Below are positions 14,945 to 22,805 of a stretch of DNA of 36,560 bases, in pieces; position 1 is the first letter of the stretch, and each line of letters begins with the position of its first letter. The notes under the pieces were generated by a model. It made no database searches, was not told the DNA's origin, and saw only the letters and a list, made by a program, of their open reading frames with translations. This DNA is from an uncultured Olsenella sp. (lineage in GTDB: Bacteria > Actinomycetota > Coriobacteriia > Coriobacteriales > Atopobiaceae). The stretch covers positions 1 through 36,560 of the forward strand of contig URLM01000014.1 of the NCBI GenBank assembly GCA_900548775.1, given 5' to 3'. Both the position numbers and the translations under genes were made by a program.

Positions 14945-15886
14945 GTGAACTTTCAGACCATGGACTACTTTGTCGCCGTTGCCGAGGAACGAAGCTTCAC
15001 GCGCGCGGCTGGCCTCATACACGTGAGCCAGCAGACCCTCTCGGCAAGCGTTGCCGCCGCCGAGCGCGAGCTTGGGGTGAAGCTTGTCGAGCGCACCGTC
15101 CCGCTCTCGCTCACCTACGCGGGGGAGGAGTTTCTCGCCTATGCGCGGCGCTTCCAGGCCGAGCAGCGCGCCATGGGCCAGGAGTTCCGCGACATCGCGC
15201 ATAACGACCGAGGCAGGATTCGCGTGGGCGTCACCGCCACGCGCGGCCACATCATCATGCCGCGCGCCATTGCCATGTACCAGCGGGCGCACCCCCACAT
15301 CTCCATCGCGCTCTTCGAGGGCGAGAACGACGAGCTTGTCGACGAGCTGGGGGAGGGCCGGCTCGACATGGTCGTGGCCACCGTCGCGGAGCGTGTACCA
15401 GGCCTCGAGGTGCACCAGCTCTTCCGAGAGGAGGTCGTGCTCATCGTTGCGCGGTCTCTGCTCGAGGACCTCTACGGTGACGAGGCGGAGCGCGTGGCCG
15501 CAGCCTGCGAGGCCACGGGTTCGATCGAAGGGCTTGCGGCTTGCCCGTTCCTTCTCATGGGCGAGAAGGACGTGCCGGGCGAGTTCTCGCGACGCAAGCT
15601 TGCCGAGGCGGGCATCTCGCCCGAGGTGCGCGTGGTGTCGAAGAACTCCGAGACGCTCATGGCCCTGGCGCTGCGTGGTGTTGGCGCGTGCTTTGTGCCC
15701 TCCGAGCTTGTCGCCACCTCCTTCGCCGATCCCGAGGCGGCTGGCATGCGCGTCATTCACCTGGGAGAGGAGATGAGCTACCCGCTCTCGGTGGCGTGGC
15801 GCTCCGCAGACCACGTGTGGTCGGCCGTTATCGGCTTTGACCAGGTGCTTCGCCAGCAGTTTGCCGACGGCTCCAGGATGACGTAG
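14945..15886 (+). CDS. LysR-family transcriptional regulator
   Basis: 313 residues from GTG 14945, with GAGAGGTG seven bases upstream; the frame continues upstream to 14873, but the extra 24 residues do not fit the family. The N-terminal helix-turn-helix is clear: MDYFVAVAEERSFTRAAGLI, then VSQQTLSASVAAAERELGVK and LVERT. The rest is a periplasmic-binding-like effector domain beginning near GRIRVGVTATRGHIIMP. LysR proteins usually bind a small effector and act on a divergent gene, here the NhaC-type antiporter. The effector cannot be read from sequence. Confidence 0.92.
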   Translation: MNFQTMDYFVAVAEERSFTRAAGLIHVSQQTLSASVAAAERELGVKLVERTVPLSLTYAGEEFLAYARRFQAEQRAMGQEFRDIAHNDRGRIRVGVTATRGHIIMPRAIAMYQRAHPHISIALFEGENDELVDELGEGRLDMVVATVAERVPGLEVHQLFREEVVLIVARSLLEDLYGDEAERVAAACEATGSIEGLAACPFLLMGEKDVPGEFSRRKLAEAGISPEVRVVSKNSETLMALALRGVGACFVPSELVATSFADPEAAGMRVIHLGEEMSYPLSVAWRSADHVWSAVIGFDQVLRQQFADGSRMT

Positions 15887-16107
15887 GGGCTGGCTACGTT
15901 GCCGCGGGGGCAAGCCCTGCCGCAGAGGCTCTTCTCGCCCTAGAGGTGCCGCGGCGGTGCCGCGGCGATACACATTCGTGCACGAATCTGTATCGCGCGC
16001 AGGTCGATACAGATTCGGCATACGAATGTGTATCAATTTCTCTCAAGTCGACTCACACGCCCGTCACATTAGCAGCCGGTAAGGTGAGCAGGTAGCGCGC
16101 ATTTCAA
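15887..16107. other. Intergenic region with palindromic element copy 1
   Basis: It lies between the convergent LysR gene and the DUF4160 cassette and contains the 68-bp element plus GC-rich sequence with repeated GCCGCGG motifs. No gene was seen. Confidence 0.6.
15967..16034. repeat. 68-bp palindromic element, copy 1
   Basis: The ends GATACACATTCGT and ACGAATGTGTATC are perfect 13-base inverted repeats. Inside, CGAATCTGTATCG pairs with CGATACAGATTCG, leaving a short CGCGCAGGT-type loop, so the whole element can fold into one long hairpin with a small internal bulge. Two further 68-bp copies lie at 16729 and 20448. Confidence 0.9.
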
Positions 16108-16383
16108 TTACTGATAGAAGCGAGGCTCAATCCCCTCGTAAAACTCCACCCATTTGCTCACGATGTAGGCGTGGTTCTGGACGACAAAACGCTGGATGTC
16201 TCGTAGGTCCCTCTTCGAGAGGTCACCTGGTCGGGCAACGATGCACCCGCCGTTCTTGGTTAACCAGAATTTGGCGTCACCGTCTGCTGGGCGTCTTACG
16301 CCAACATGCACATGGATTGGCTCGTTATTCTCGCCAGCCCAAAAGTACAGCACGAATGTGCCAAAGACGAGGATCTTTGGCAT
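16108..16383 (-). CDS. DUF4160 family small protein
   Basis: 91 residues beginning MPKILVFGTFVLYFWAGENN, with EPIHVHVGVRR (the conserved HxHV region), then DAKFWLTKNGG, DLSKRDLRDIQRFVVQNHAY and SKWVEFYEG. These are the features of DUF4160, a short family usually encoded next to another small gene and suspected to form toxin-antitoxin-like pairs; biochemical function is not established. The start ATG shares one base with the stop of the upstream gene (TAATG), so the two are translationally coupled. Confidence 0.75.
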   Translation of the reverse strand: MPKILVFGTFVLYFWAGENNEPIHVHVGVRRPADGDAKFWLTKNGGCIVARPGDLSKRDLRDIQRFVVQNHAYIVSKWVEFYEGIEPRFYQ

Positions 16384-16649
16384 TATGCGATGTTCCCCTC
16401 GCCTGAGTGCCGCTCGGCCATATCGAAGATGAGGGGGGCGTTGTTGTGCAAGAAGTCCGTGAGAAACTCAAGCTCGGTCGTTGAGAATCCATCCACGTCC
16501 TTCCAGCGGCACTGGGGGAGAAGGCAATCCGCTGAGTCGAGACCCCCATCTCTTGGGCGCTCGACAACCACGCGAACCGTCCCATCGGCCCGAGTGGCTG
16601 AGCAGGCTATTCTCGTCTCGTCATCTAAGCGGGCATATTCCCACAGCAT
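16383..16649 (-). CDS. Small partner protein of the DUF4160 gene
   Basis: 88 residues, with a strong ribosome site (GGAAGGAGG, seven bases before ATG 16649). I do not recognise a family. DUF4160 genes are often paired with DUF2442, but this sequence does not show the DUF2442 pattern. It is acidic, with a predicted beta-rich first half (ETRIACSATRADGTVRVVVE) and a helical second half (STTELEFLTDFLHNNAPLIF). The stop codon overlaps the DUF4160 start, so the pair is one transcript. It is possibly the antitoxin or substrate-side partner in a two-gene cassette; this is inference from arrangement only. Confidence 0.65.
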   Translation of the reverse strand: MLWEYARLDDETRIACSATRADGTVRVVVERPRDGGLDSADCLLPQCRWKDVDGFSTTELEFLTDFLHNNAPLIFDMAERHSGEGNIA

Positions 16650-16728
16650 GGCGGCCTCCTTCCGAAACTAGGAAAAGCATACCCAATGCTGCGCCATCCT
16701 TCTCATCGCTGCCGAATTGCCGCCTGGC

Positions 16729-16796
16729 GATACACGTTCGTGCACGAACCTGTATCGCGCGCAGGTCGATACAGATTCGGCATACGAATGTGTATC
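16729..16796. repeat. 68-bp palindromic element, copy 2
   Basis: Same length and layout as copy 1, with compensating-looking changes in the left arm (GATACACGTTCG, CGAACCTGTATCG). It lies between the DUF4160 cassette and the end of the MacB-like operon, and runs directly into three 19-base repeats. Confidence 0.9.
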
Positions 16797-16846
16797 GGCA
16801 GCCCAGAGGTGTATCGGGAGCCCAGAGGTGCATCGGCAACCCAGAC
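16790..16846. repeat. Three 19-bp tandem repeats at the edge of copy 2
   Basis: GTGTATCGGCAGCCCAGAG (16790-16808), GTGTATCGGGAGCCCAGAG (16809-16827) and GTGCATCGGCAACCCAGAC (16828-16846). The first overlaps the right end of the 68-bp element, so the triplication appears to have grown out of that end. Confidence 0.85.
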
Positions 16847-16880
16847 GTTGCGGCGCCGGCAGCGGAGGAACGGAGCAGCG

Positions 16881-18098
16881 CTACTGGTACCGCAGCGACT
16901 CCACGGGGTCGAGCCGCGCGGCCCGCCAGGCGGGGTAGAACCCAAAGAGCACGCCGATGCCCACACAGATGCCGCAGGCAAGACCCACCGCCGTGGGGGA
17001 GATGACGGGCGTGACCGCAAACCCGCCCATCTCGCTCGACATGCTGGCAAACTGCGCCAGCACGTTTGCGCCGGCATACCCCAGGATTATTCCAAACGCG
17101 CCTCCCACCAGGCACAACGTGATGGACTCCAGCAAGAACTGCCACGTGATGTCTGCGCGGCGCGCACCCAGCGCCTTTCTCAGCCCTATCTCGCGGATCC
17201 TTTCGGTGACGTTGGTGAGCATCATGTTCATGATGCCAATGCCGCCGACGATGAGAGAAACGCCAGCGACGCAGGTCATGAGTGCCTGGAATGCCCCCAT
17301 CGTCGAGTCGAGCTGCTCGATGACCGAGGCCATCGTGGTGACGCCCACGTAGTAGTTGGGTGCCTCGCCGCTCGAGGGGTCCTCATCGGGAAGGTTGAAG
17401 TAGCCCCTAAGATAGGACTCCGTCCGTGCGGGAATGCCGCTCATGTCCGTGTCCTCGCGGGCAAAGCCGATGATCTGGCTCACGCCCGTATTGCCGCTCA
17501 TGCGCTTCTGCATGGTCGAGAGCGGCACAAAGGAGTAGCCATTCATCATGCCCGAGCTGCCAACCACGCCCACAACGGTGTAGTCGTCGTTGCCAACGTG
17601 GACGCTCTGCCCCACCGCCTCGTCCGCCGATCCCCACATGCGCTCAGCAATTGCCTGGTCGAGCATGATGACGCGCGACCCTGCGTCCTCCTCGCTCTGC
17701 ATGATGACGCGCCCGGCGATGGCTTTCGTGCCCATGGCCTCGAAGTACTCTGGCTCCACGCCCAGAAGGGTGCTGTTCTCCTGGGCCACACCGTTGGAGA
17801 TGGCTCCCGAGTTGTAGGACGCCGCTGTGATGAACTCGTAGTCGTCAGACATTCCGGCCTCGAGCGCCGCGATGTCATCCATCGTGACCTCACGACCAGG
17901 CCAGCAGTCGATCATGACCGTGCGTGACTGGGAAAGCCCAAGCTCACCCACAAGCGATGCCTTGACGCCGTCTATGAGCGCTGTCATGGAGATGACGGCA
18001 GCGATGCCAATGACAATGCCCAGGATCGTGAGCAGGCTTCGTCCTCGGTTTGCCTGGATGGCCGAGAAGGTCTCGTAGAAGAGGTCTCGGATTCTCAT
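16881..18098 (-). CDS. MacB/FtsX-type ABC transporter permease
   Basis: 405 residues. It has one N-terminal membrane segment in the context RGRSLLTILGIVIGIAAVIS, a large extracytoplasmic domain (about 50-280), and three C-terminal segments starting at AFQALMTCVAGVSLIVGGIG, with the family motif MNMMLTNVTERIREIGLRKA. It is the membrane half of a MacB-type exporter, which uses ATP in the cytoplasm to drive export of peptides, lipids or drugs. Its ATG overlaps the ATPase stop by four bases. In a single-membrane bacterium no outer-membrane channel is needed. The substrate is unknown. Confidence 0.92.
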   Translation of the reverse strand: MRIRDLFYETFSAIQANRGRSLLTILGIVIGIAAVISMTALIDGVKASLVGELGLSQSRTVMIDCWPGREVTMDDIAALEAGMSDDYEFITAASYNSGAISNGVAQENSTLLGVEPEYFEAMGTKAIAGRVIMQSEEDAGSRVIMLDQAIAERMWGSADEAVGQSVHVGNDDYTVVGVVGSSGMMNGYSFVPLSTMQKRMSGNTGVSQIIGFAREDTDMSGIPARTESYLRGYFNLPDEDPSSGEAPNYYVGVTTMASVIEQLDSTMGAFQALMTCVAGVSLIVGGIGIMNMMLTNVTERIREIGLRKALGARRADITWQFLLESITLCLVGGAFGIILGYAGANVLAQFASMSSEMGGFAVTPVISPTAVGLACGICVGIGVLFGFYPAWRAARLDPVESLRYQ

Positions 18099-18856
18099 GC
18101 GCCCGTCACCTCCTGTGTGCCGTCGAGCGCCTTCCGCTCTCGCCGGGCTAGCGACGCCACGTAGGCGCGCTCCTGCTCGTCAGAGAGGAGCCGCCCGTCT
18201 CGTATGTGCACCACGCGGTCCGCCCAGCCTGCGACGCTTGAGTCGTGCGTGATGAGCACTACGGTCTTGCCGCGTTCTTGCATGCGCCTGAACGTTCGCA
18301 TGACCAGCTCGCCGGTGGCGGAGTCGAGGTTTCCCGTAGGCTCGTCAGCGAGGATGAGCGCGGGGTCGTTCACCAGCGCGCGGGCAATGGCCACGCGCTG
18401 CATCTGCCCGCCGGAAAGTTCGTTCGAGCGGTGGGTATAGAGGCTCTCGGGAAGGCCTACCTCTGCAAGAGCCTGCCATGCCCTTAGCTCGCGATCGGCG
18501 GTGGAGCCCCTGCTGTAGACCAGGGGGAGCATCACGTTTCTAAGCACCGTGGCGCGCGGCAGCAGGTTGAATGACTGGAAGACAAAGCCGAGCCGCGTCG
18601 AGCGCACGTGCGCCAGCTCGTCGTCGGTGAGCTTCGAGACGTCGATGCCCTCGAGGAGGTATTGCCCGGACGTGGGGCGGTCCAGGCAGCCGAGGATGCT
18701 CATGAGCGTGGACTTGCCCGAGCCCGAGGGGCCCATGATGGCGAGAAACTCGCCGCGCTCGACGTCCAGGCTCACGCCGCGCAGCGCAGGCGTGAGGCCG
18801 GCCGCCGACGAGTAGATGCGGCAGACCTTCTCGGCGTGGATGACGTGGGAGGCCAT
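18095..18856 (-). CDS. MacB/LolD-type ABC transporter ATP-binding protein
   Basis: 253 residues. Walker A is GPSGSGKS (42-49), the Q-loop lies in LGFVFQSFNLLPRATVLRNV, the signature is LSGGQMQRVAIARAL, Walker B is LILADEPTGNLDS and the switch histidine is in VVLITHDSSVAG. The LPRATVLRNVMLPL and EPTGNLDS patterns place it with MacB/LolD/FtsE-type ATPases. It forms the engine of the exporter with the permease, whose start overlaps its stop. Its own start comes one base after the stop of the adaptor gene. Confidence 0.95.
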   Translation of the reverse strand: MASHVIHAEKVCRIYSSAAGLTPALRGVSLDVERGEFLAIMGPSGSGKSTLMSILGCLDRPTSGQYLLEGIDVSKLTDDELAHVRSTRLGFVFQSFNLLPRATVLRNVMLPLVYSRGSTADRELRAWQALAEVGLPESLYTHRSNELSGGQMQRVAIARALVNDPALILADEPTGNLDSATGELVMRTFRRMQERGKTVVLITHDSSVAGWADRVVHIRDGRLLSDEQERAYVASLARRERKALDGTQEVTGA

Positions 18857-18857
18857 G

Positions 18858-20252
18858 CTAGGCCGCCGAGCTCGAGGAGGATGCCTCGCCGGTCATGGTG
18901 TCCGCGTCTGTCTCCGCGCCTCCCTGCATCACGCCTATAACGACCTCGTCGCCTTCGGCAATGTCACCCTCGACGGCTGCCATGGTTCCGTTGGATGCAA
19001 GTACCGTGACGTGTCTGGCCTCCGTTGTGGGGAAGCCGGAATCGTCCTGCCCGGTAACAACGCTCACCATGGCCTGGTCCCCCTCGCCGTCTACGGCGCT
19101 CAACGGAAGCATGAGCGCGTCGGGGATGTCCGTCGAGGAGATGGTGACGCTTGCCGTCATGCCTGGCTTGAGCGACGGGTCCGGGTTGGGGATGAGAAGG
19201 TCGACGGCATAGGTGACCACGTTTCCGCCGTAGCCCGACAGGGCGCTCGATGCGTCCGCGGAGGAGACCGTGGCAATGCGGGTGACGGTGGCATCTAGCT
19301 CGACGTTGGGAAGCGCCGAGAAGGTCGCGCGCGCCGCCTGCCCAACGGAGACCTTTGAGATGTCCATCTCGTTCACCTGCACCGATACTGTCATCTGCGA
19401 GAGGTCGCCGATGGTAATGAGCGCGCCGGATGCGCCAGAGGAGACCGTGGCTGCCGCGCCAGCGCCTGCTCCAGAGCCCACTGCCGCGCCCTCGACGGCG
19501 TTCATGACCACGATCGTGCCCGAGGCCGGTGCCGTGACCGTGCGCTTGTCTGCGGTGGCAACGGCGTCGTCATAGGCGGACTGGGCTGTCTCGAGTGCGA
19601 GCTGGGCGGAGTCGACGGCGTCGGCGGCCGAGTTCACCGTGGCGAGGTCCGTCTGGTCTGCGTAGTATGCCTTGTAGGCAGTGTTGTAGTTCTCCTTGGC
19701 GGAGGAGAGCTGCGTCTTTGCCGAGCGCAGCTGGATGTCCGCCTCGCGCACGGCCTTGTCGAGTGAGTCGTTGCGGATGGTGAGGAGGGTGGTGCCCGCC
19801 TCGACGTAGTCTCCCTCGCTCACGAACACCTCGGAGATGATGCCGTCCACCTCGGGCGTTACCACGACGGAGCTCACGGGCTGGACGTTTCCGGAGGCCT
19901 TCACCTGGTCCGTGAACTCTCCGTGCATGACGGGGGTGGTTTGGAGGGTTGGCCCCTCGGGGGTGTTCGCACTCTGCTGGGAGGTCACCGTCCAGACGAG
20001 GACGGCGAGAACCGCGCAGGCAGCGACAATGCCAATGACGATGTTCCTGCGGCGGCGCTTCTTGCGGTGGGCGAGGAGGCTCGCCATGGCGTTGCGGGTC
20101 TCCTCGTCCTCCTCGGCGGTCTCGCCTGGCAGGGACGGCGAGGCGCTGGGGGAGTCCCCAGATATCACGGGGAGGCTGTCGAGTGGGTGGGCGGCTGGCG
20201 TTGTCTTGTCAGGCTTGCCAGAATCTGTGGTGTGGTCGGTCTCCTGGGACAT
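18858..20252 (-). CDS. Membrane-fusion (HlyD/MacA-like) adaptor protein
   Basis: 464 residues, with a GAGGAGG ribosome site before ATG 20252. A low-complexity acidic N-terminus (1-60) and a basic patch HRKKRRRR precede one membrane segment (about 70-90, NIVIGIVAACAVLAVLVWTV). Then come the barrel-sandwich half PEVDGIISEVFVSEGDYVEA, an alpha-hairpin (about 165-235, rich in Ala, Gln and Lys), the second half TVTAPASGTIVVMN, an Ala/Gly/Ser-rich insertion, a beta-barrel domain and a Ser-rich tail. It is the first gene of the operon with the ATPase and permease and would couple the pump to the extracellular side. The unusually long cytoplasmic N-terminus is notable. Confidence 0.9.
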   Translation of the reverse strand: MSQETDHTTDSGKPDKTTPAAHPLDSLPVISGDSPSASPSLPGETAEEDEETRNAMASLLAHRKKRRRRNIVIGIVAACAVLAVLVWTVTSQQSANTPEGPTLQTTPVMHGEFTDQVKASGNVQPVSSVVVTPEVDGIISEVFVSEGDYVEAGTTLLTIRNDSLDKAVREADIQLRSAKTQLSSAKENYNTAYKAYYADQTDLATVNSAADAVDSAQLALETAQSAYDDAVATADKRTVTAPASGTIVVMNAVEGAAVGSGAGAGAAATVSSGASGALITIGDLSQMTVSVQVNEMDISKVSVGQAARATFSALPNVELDATVTRIATVSSADASSALSGYGGNVVTYAVDLLIPNPDPSLKPGMTASVTISSTDIPDALMLPLSAVDGEGDQAMVSVVTGQDDSGFPTTEARHVTVLASNGTMAAVEGDIAEGDEVVIGVMQGGAETDADTMTGEASSSSSAA

Positions 20253-20447
20253 GCGTCCTCCTCGCCCTTGGGTGCCAAACGGATGGTGCCGGGGTGCTAC
20301 CGGGCCTGTTCAACTCGCTTTTTGTAAATGATACCGGGGCTTGGCAATCAGGAAGCTATCGGGAACCTTACGATTCTGTAAGCGGCGCTGGCGCCTGCGG
20401 CGTGACGGCAGGTCATGGCATCATGGCATCGTTGCGGTCCTCGAATC

Positions 20448-20515
20448 GATACACATTCGCACCCGAATCTGTGACCCGCGCAGGTCGATACTCATTCGTA
20501 TGCCGAATGTGTATC
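20448..20515. repeat. 68-bp palindromic element, copy 3
   Basis: The most diverged copy: GATACACATTCG at the left, CGAATGTGTATC at the right, and the conserved CGCGCAGGTCGATAC centre. The length is again exactly 68 bases. Confidence 0.85.
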
Positions 20516-20685
20516 GCACTCGCCGCGCAATCAGCCCAGCCCGGAGCTGCGGAGTGTCCCGAGCACACGAGACCTGCCTCAATACCTACTCCGAGGCAAG
20601 CGAACTGCGAACGGTATGAATTTGTCGGCAAACGGTAAATTTCACCGAAATGGAAAAACTCATAGCTCATTCACACGGACTGCCA

Positions 20686-20708
20686 TATAGTCTTACTAAA
20701 CCAGTTCA
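20686..20708 (+). promoter_or_regulatory. Promoter and LacI-type operator upstream of EIIA
   Basis: A -10 element TATAGT (20686-20691) is followed by TAAACCAGTTCA (20697-20708), which matches the operator consensus TAAACC-GGTTTA shared with three other sites here. A repressor bound at this place would cover the transcription start. No convincing -35 was found. Confidence 0.6.
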
Positions 20709-20777
20709 CTAACGCTTCGTAGAACCGTTGAGAATTACCCGAGAGTTCCATCCCACGTGATCGGCAGGAGAGGATAC

Positions 20778-21203
20778 ATGGAGAAGCGAGTTGTTCTCGT
20801 CTCGCACGATGACCTTGCCAAGGGCGTTTTTGGTGCGGCAACCATGATTTGCGGTGAGGTCGAAGGCCTGTCCTTCTTTGGGCTCGAGCCTGACGGCTCC
20901 GTAGTCGAGCTTGGCGAGAAGGTCCGTCAGCTTGCGCTCGACGTGGCTCCCGAGCAGGTCATCGTCATTGCTGACCTTTTTGGCGGCAGCGTTTGCAACC
21001 AGTGCCTCCAGGTTCTTTCCGATGTTCCCAACGCAACCGTCATCGCGGGACTGAGCCTGCCGCTCCTCCTCTCTGTTGTCTCCAGAGACGGCGAACTCTC
21101 TAGCGCGGACATAGACGAGGCAATTGCCGAGGCGACCTGCGTTACCAAGCGCGTCTCGCTTGAAGTGACGTCTGAGGGGAGCGACGAGGACTTCTTCGCG
21201 TAA
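20778..21203 (+). CDS. PTS mannose-family EIIA component
   Basis: 141 residues from ATG 20778, with GGAGAGG upstream. It belongs to the EIIA-Man fold: VVLVSHDDLAKGVFGAATMI carries the phosphorylated histidine (H10), then GLSFFGLEPD, and VIVIADLFGGSVCNQ. It accepts phosphate from HPr and passes it to EIIB in the cytoplasm. The gene is followed by a hairpin terminator and a second operator before EIIB, so it may be transcribed in part separately. Confidence 0.9.
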   Translation: MEKRVVLVSHDDLAKGVFGAATMICGEVEGLSFFGLEPDGSVVELGEKVRQLALDVAPEQVIVIADLFGGSVCNQCLQVLSDVPNATVIAGLSLPLLLSVVSRDGELSSADIDEAIAEATCVTKRVSLEVTSEGSDEDFFA

Positions 21204-21217
21204 TCAAAGGGCAAGGT

Positions 21218-21238
21218 GCGAGCAGAGCTCGCTTTTTT
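21218..21238 (+). terminator. Rho-independent terminator after EIIA
   Basis: GCGAGC (21218-21223) and GCTCGC (21227-21232) form a six-base stem with a three-base loop, followed by six T. It lies 14 bases after the EIIA stop and before the second operator. Confidence 0.8.
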
Positions 21239-21250
21239 CGCACAAAGTAT

Positions 21251-21262
21251 TAAACCAGTTTA
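21251..21262 (+). promoter_or_regulatory. LacI-type operator upstream of EIIB
   Basis: TAAACCAGTTTA (21251-21262) is one base from the palindrome TAAACTAGTTTA-type symmetry and matches the other three sites. It overlaps a possible -10, TATTAA (21248-21253), and lies between the EIIA terminator and the EIIB start, pointing to a second regulated promoter here. Confidence 0.6.
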
Positions 21263-21312
21263 CTAGCAGCAAGAACCGCAACGGGCGTAATCAGGAAATA
21301 GGAGGCCTTCTC

Positions 21313-21795
21313 ATGATTGTTATGGCACGCGTCGACGACCGACTCATCCACGGCCAGGTGGCGGTGAAGTGGTGCAAGCAGCTCAACATCACCCGCATCA
21401 TCGTTGCCTCTGACGCAATCGCCAAGAACGCAGTCCAGGTGAGCGCCCTCAAGATGGCCGCTCCCGCCGGCGTGAAGGCTGCGGTGCTGCCAATCTCCAA
21501 GGCGGTCGCGATCCTGAACGACCCTCGCTCGAAGGACCTGAGGATCCTGCTCGTCTCCAATGACCCCGCCGATCTCCTCGGTGTGTTCCAGGGCATCTCC
21601 GAGCGCCCGACGCTGGACGTCGCGAACTACGGTCGCATCAACAGCCCCATCTCGGGCAAGAAGAAGATCTCCGACTCGGTCTACCTGACCGAGAGCGACA
21701 TCGAGGCGATCAAGTCCATCCACGACCTTGGCGTAGAGGTCATCACCCAGCCGGTTCCCACCGATGACCGCAAGGACGTCATGGGCCTTCTGTAG
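21313..21795 (+). CDS. PTS mannose-family EIIB component
   Basis: 160 residues with ribosome site AGGAGG upstream. The phosphorylation motif ARVDDRLIHGQV (His13) is clear, followed by IIVASDAIAKNAVQ and the usual GRINSPISGKKKISDSVYLT segment. It receives phosphate from EIIA and transfers it to the sugar as this passes EIIC/EIID. In the mannose/sorbose/fructose/N-acetylgalactosamine family the sugar specificity cannot be read from EIIB; relatives in streptococci import unsaturated hyaluronan or chondroitin disaccharides. Confidence 0.93.
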   Translation: MIVMARVDDRLIHGQVAVKWCKQLNITRIIVASDAIAKNAVQVSALKMAAPAGVKAAVLPISKAVAILNDPRSKDLRILLVSNDPADLLGVFQGISERPTLDVANYGRINSPISGKKKISDSVYLTESDIEAIKSIHDLGVEVITQPVPTDDRKDVMGLL

Positions 21796-21861
21796 CATCA
21801 ACTCCCCGCGCTGACCCGCCTCGGCCAGCAAACCCGTTAGCACCGCCAATAGGCACAGCGT

Positions 21862-21910
21862 CCCCAGAACCTAGGCTGGGGGCTGGCAAAGCGTGGCCAA
21901 GTTTTGGCCA
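21862..21910 (+). promoter_or_regulatory. Two adjacent intercistronic hairpins between EIIB and EIIC
   Basis: CCCCAG (21862-21867) pairs with CTGGGG (21876-21881), and TGGCCAA (21894-21900) pairs with TTGGCCA (21904-21910). No T-run follows. They lie in a 140-base gap within the operon and may set relative expression or protect mRNA ends. Confidence 0.45.
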
Positions 21911-21935
21911 GACCGTATCTTCTTAGGAGGGAAAT

Positions 21936-22805
21936 ATGGACGTATCTGCAGCCCTTATCGTCGGCCTTGCGCTGATGGGGGCGAAGTTCCTCGATTGGTG
22001 GGCATCAACCCAGCTTGCCCGTCCAATCTTCTGCGTCGCCATTCTCGGTGCCATGCTTGGACACCCCACCGAGGGCATCATCCTCGCCGCCCAGCTCGAG
22101 CTGGTCTTCATTGGCAACGTCTCGCTCGGTGGCGTGATGCCCTCCGACATCACGATGGGCTCGATCTTCGGCGGCGCCTTCGCGATGCTCCTGGGGCAGG
22201 ACATCGAGGTCGCAATGACCCTCGCCATCCCGCTTTCCGCCCTGGGCTCCCTTCTCTACTCGCTGATGAAGATCGTCGTCACCTCGCTCGTTCCTAGGTT
22301 CGAGAAGCTCCTCGCCGATCACAACTGGGGTGGCTACAACCGTCTGTGGATCATCCAGTTCTGCTGCTTCGAGCTCTGCTACTTCGTGCTCGGCTTCGTT
22401 GCCACGCTTGCCGGCCAGCCTGCCGTCGCCGCATTTGTCGCAGCGATTCCCGCATGGCTCAACGCATCCCTCAAGGTTGCAGCAGCAGCCCTTCCCGCTC
22501 TCGGCCTCGCGATGCTCCTCAAGTCCCTCTACACCAAGGAATCCTTCCCGTACTACTTCCTCGGCTTTGGCCTGATTGCCTTCTTCACCTACACCAAGGT
22601 GTCCGGCGCCTCCATCGTCGACGGCGCGGTCCAGCTCACCAGCTCCACCACGTCGATTCTCTCCCTGGTTGAGGTTGCCGTCATCGGCGGTGTGATCTGC
22701 GCGGTCACGATCTTCCGCGAGCTTCACCGCATCGAGGACAAGGCTTCCGCCAAGCAGGTCACTGCTGGCCCCGTTGATGAGAGCGAGGACTTCTTCAATG
22801 ACTAA
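21936..22805 (+). CDS. PTS mannose-family EIIC membrane component
   Basis: 289 residues, with a strong AGGAGGG ribosome site. A series of hydrophobic segments starts at AALIVGLALMGAKFLDWWAS, with the family block GAMLGHPTEGIILAAQLELV, then FIGNVSLGGVMPSDI and GSIFGGAFAMLLGQDIEVAM. The C-terminus after the last segment is polar. Together with EIID it forms the sugar channel. Its stop lies inside the first codons of EIID (overlap of eight bases). Confidence 0.93.
   Translation: MDVSAALIVGLALMGAKFLDWWASTQLARPIFCVAILGAMLGHPTEGIILAAQLELVFIGNVSLGGVMPSDITMGSIFGGAFAMLLGQDIEVAMTLAIPLSALGSLLYSLMKIVVTSLVPRFEKLLADHNWGGYNRLWIIQFCCFELCYFVLGFVATLAGQPAVAAFVAAIPAWLNASLKVAAAALPALGLAMLLKSLYTKESFPYYFLGFGLIAFFTYTKVSGASIVDGAVQLTSSTTSILSLVEVAVIGGVICAVTIFRELHRIEDKASAKQVTAGPVDESEDFFND

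Larger units (their letters stand above)
20253..20777. other. Divergent intergenic region between the exporter and PTS loci
   Basis: It contains a small dyad CTTAC-N6-GTAAG around 20366, copy 3 of the 68-bp element, an AT-richer stretch from 20600 on, and the promoter and operator of the PTS EIIA gene. No protein-coding gene was recognised. Confidence 0.6.
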
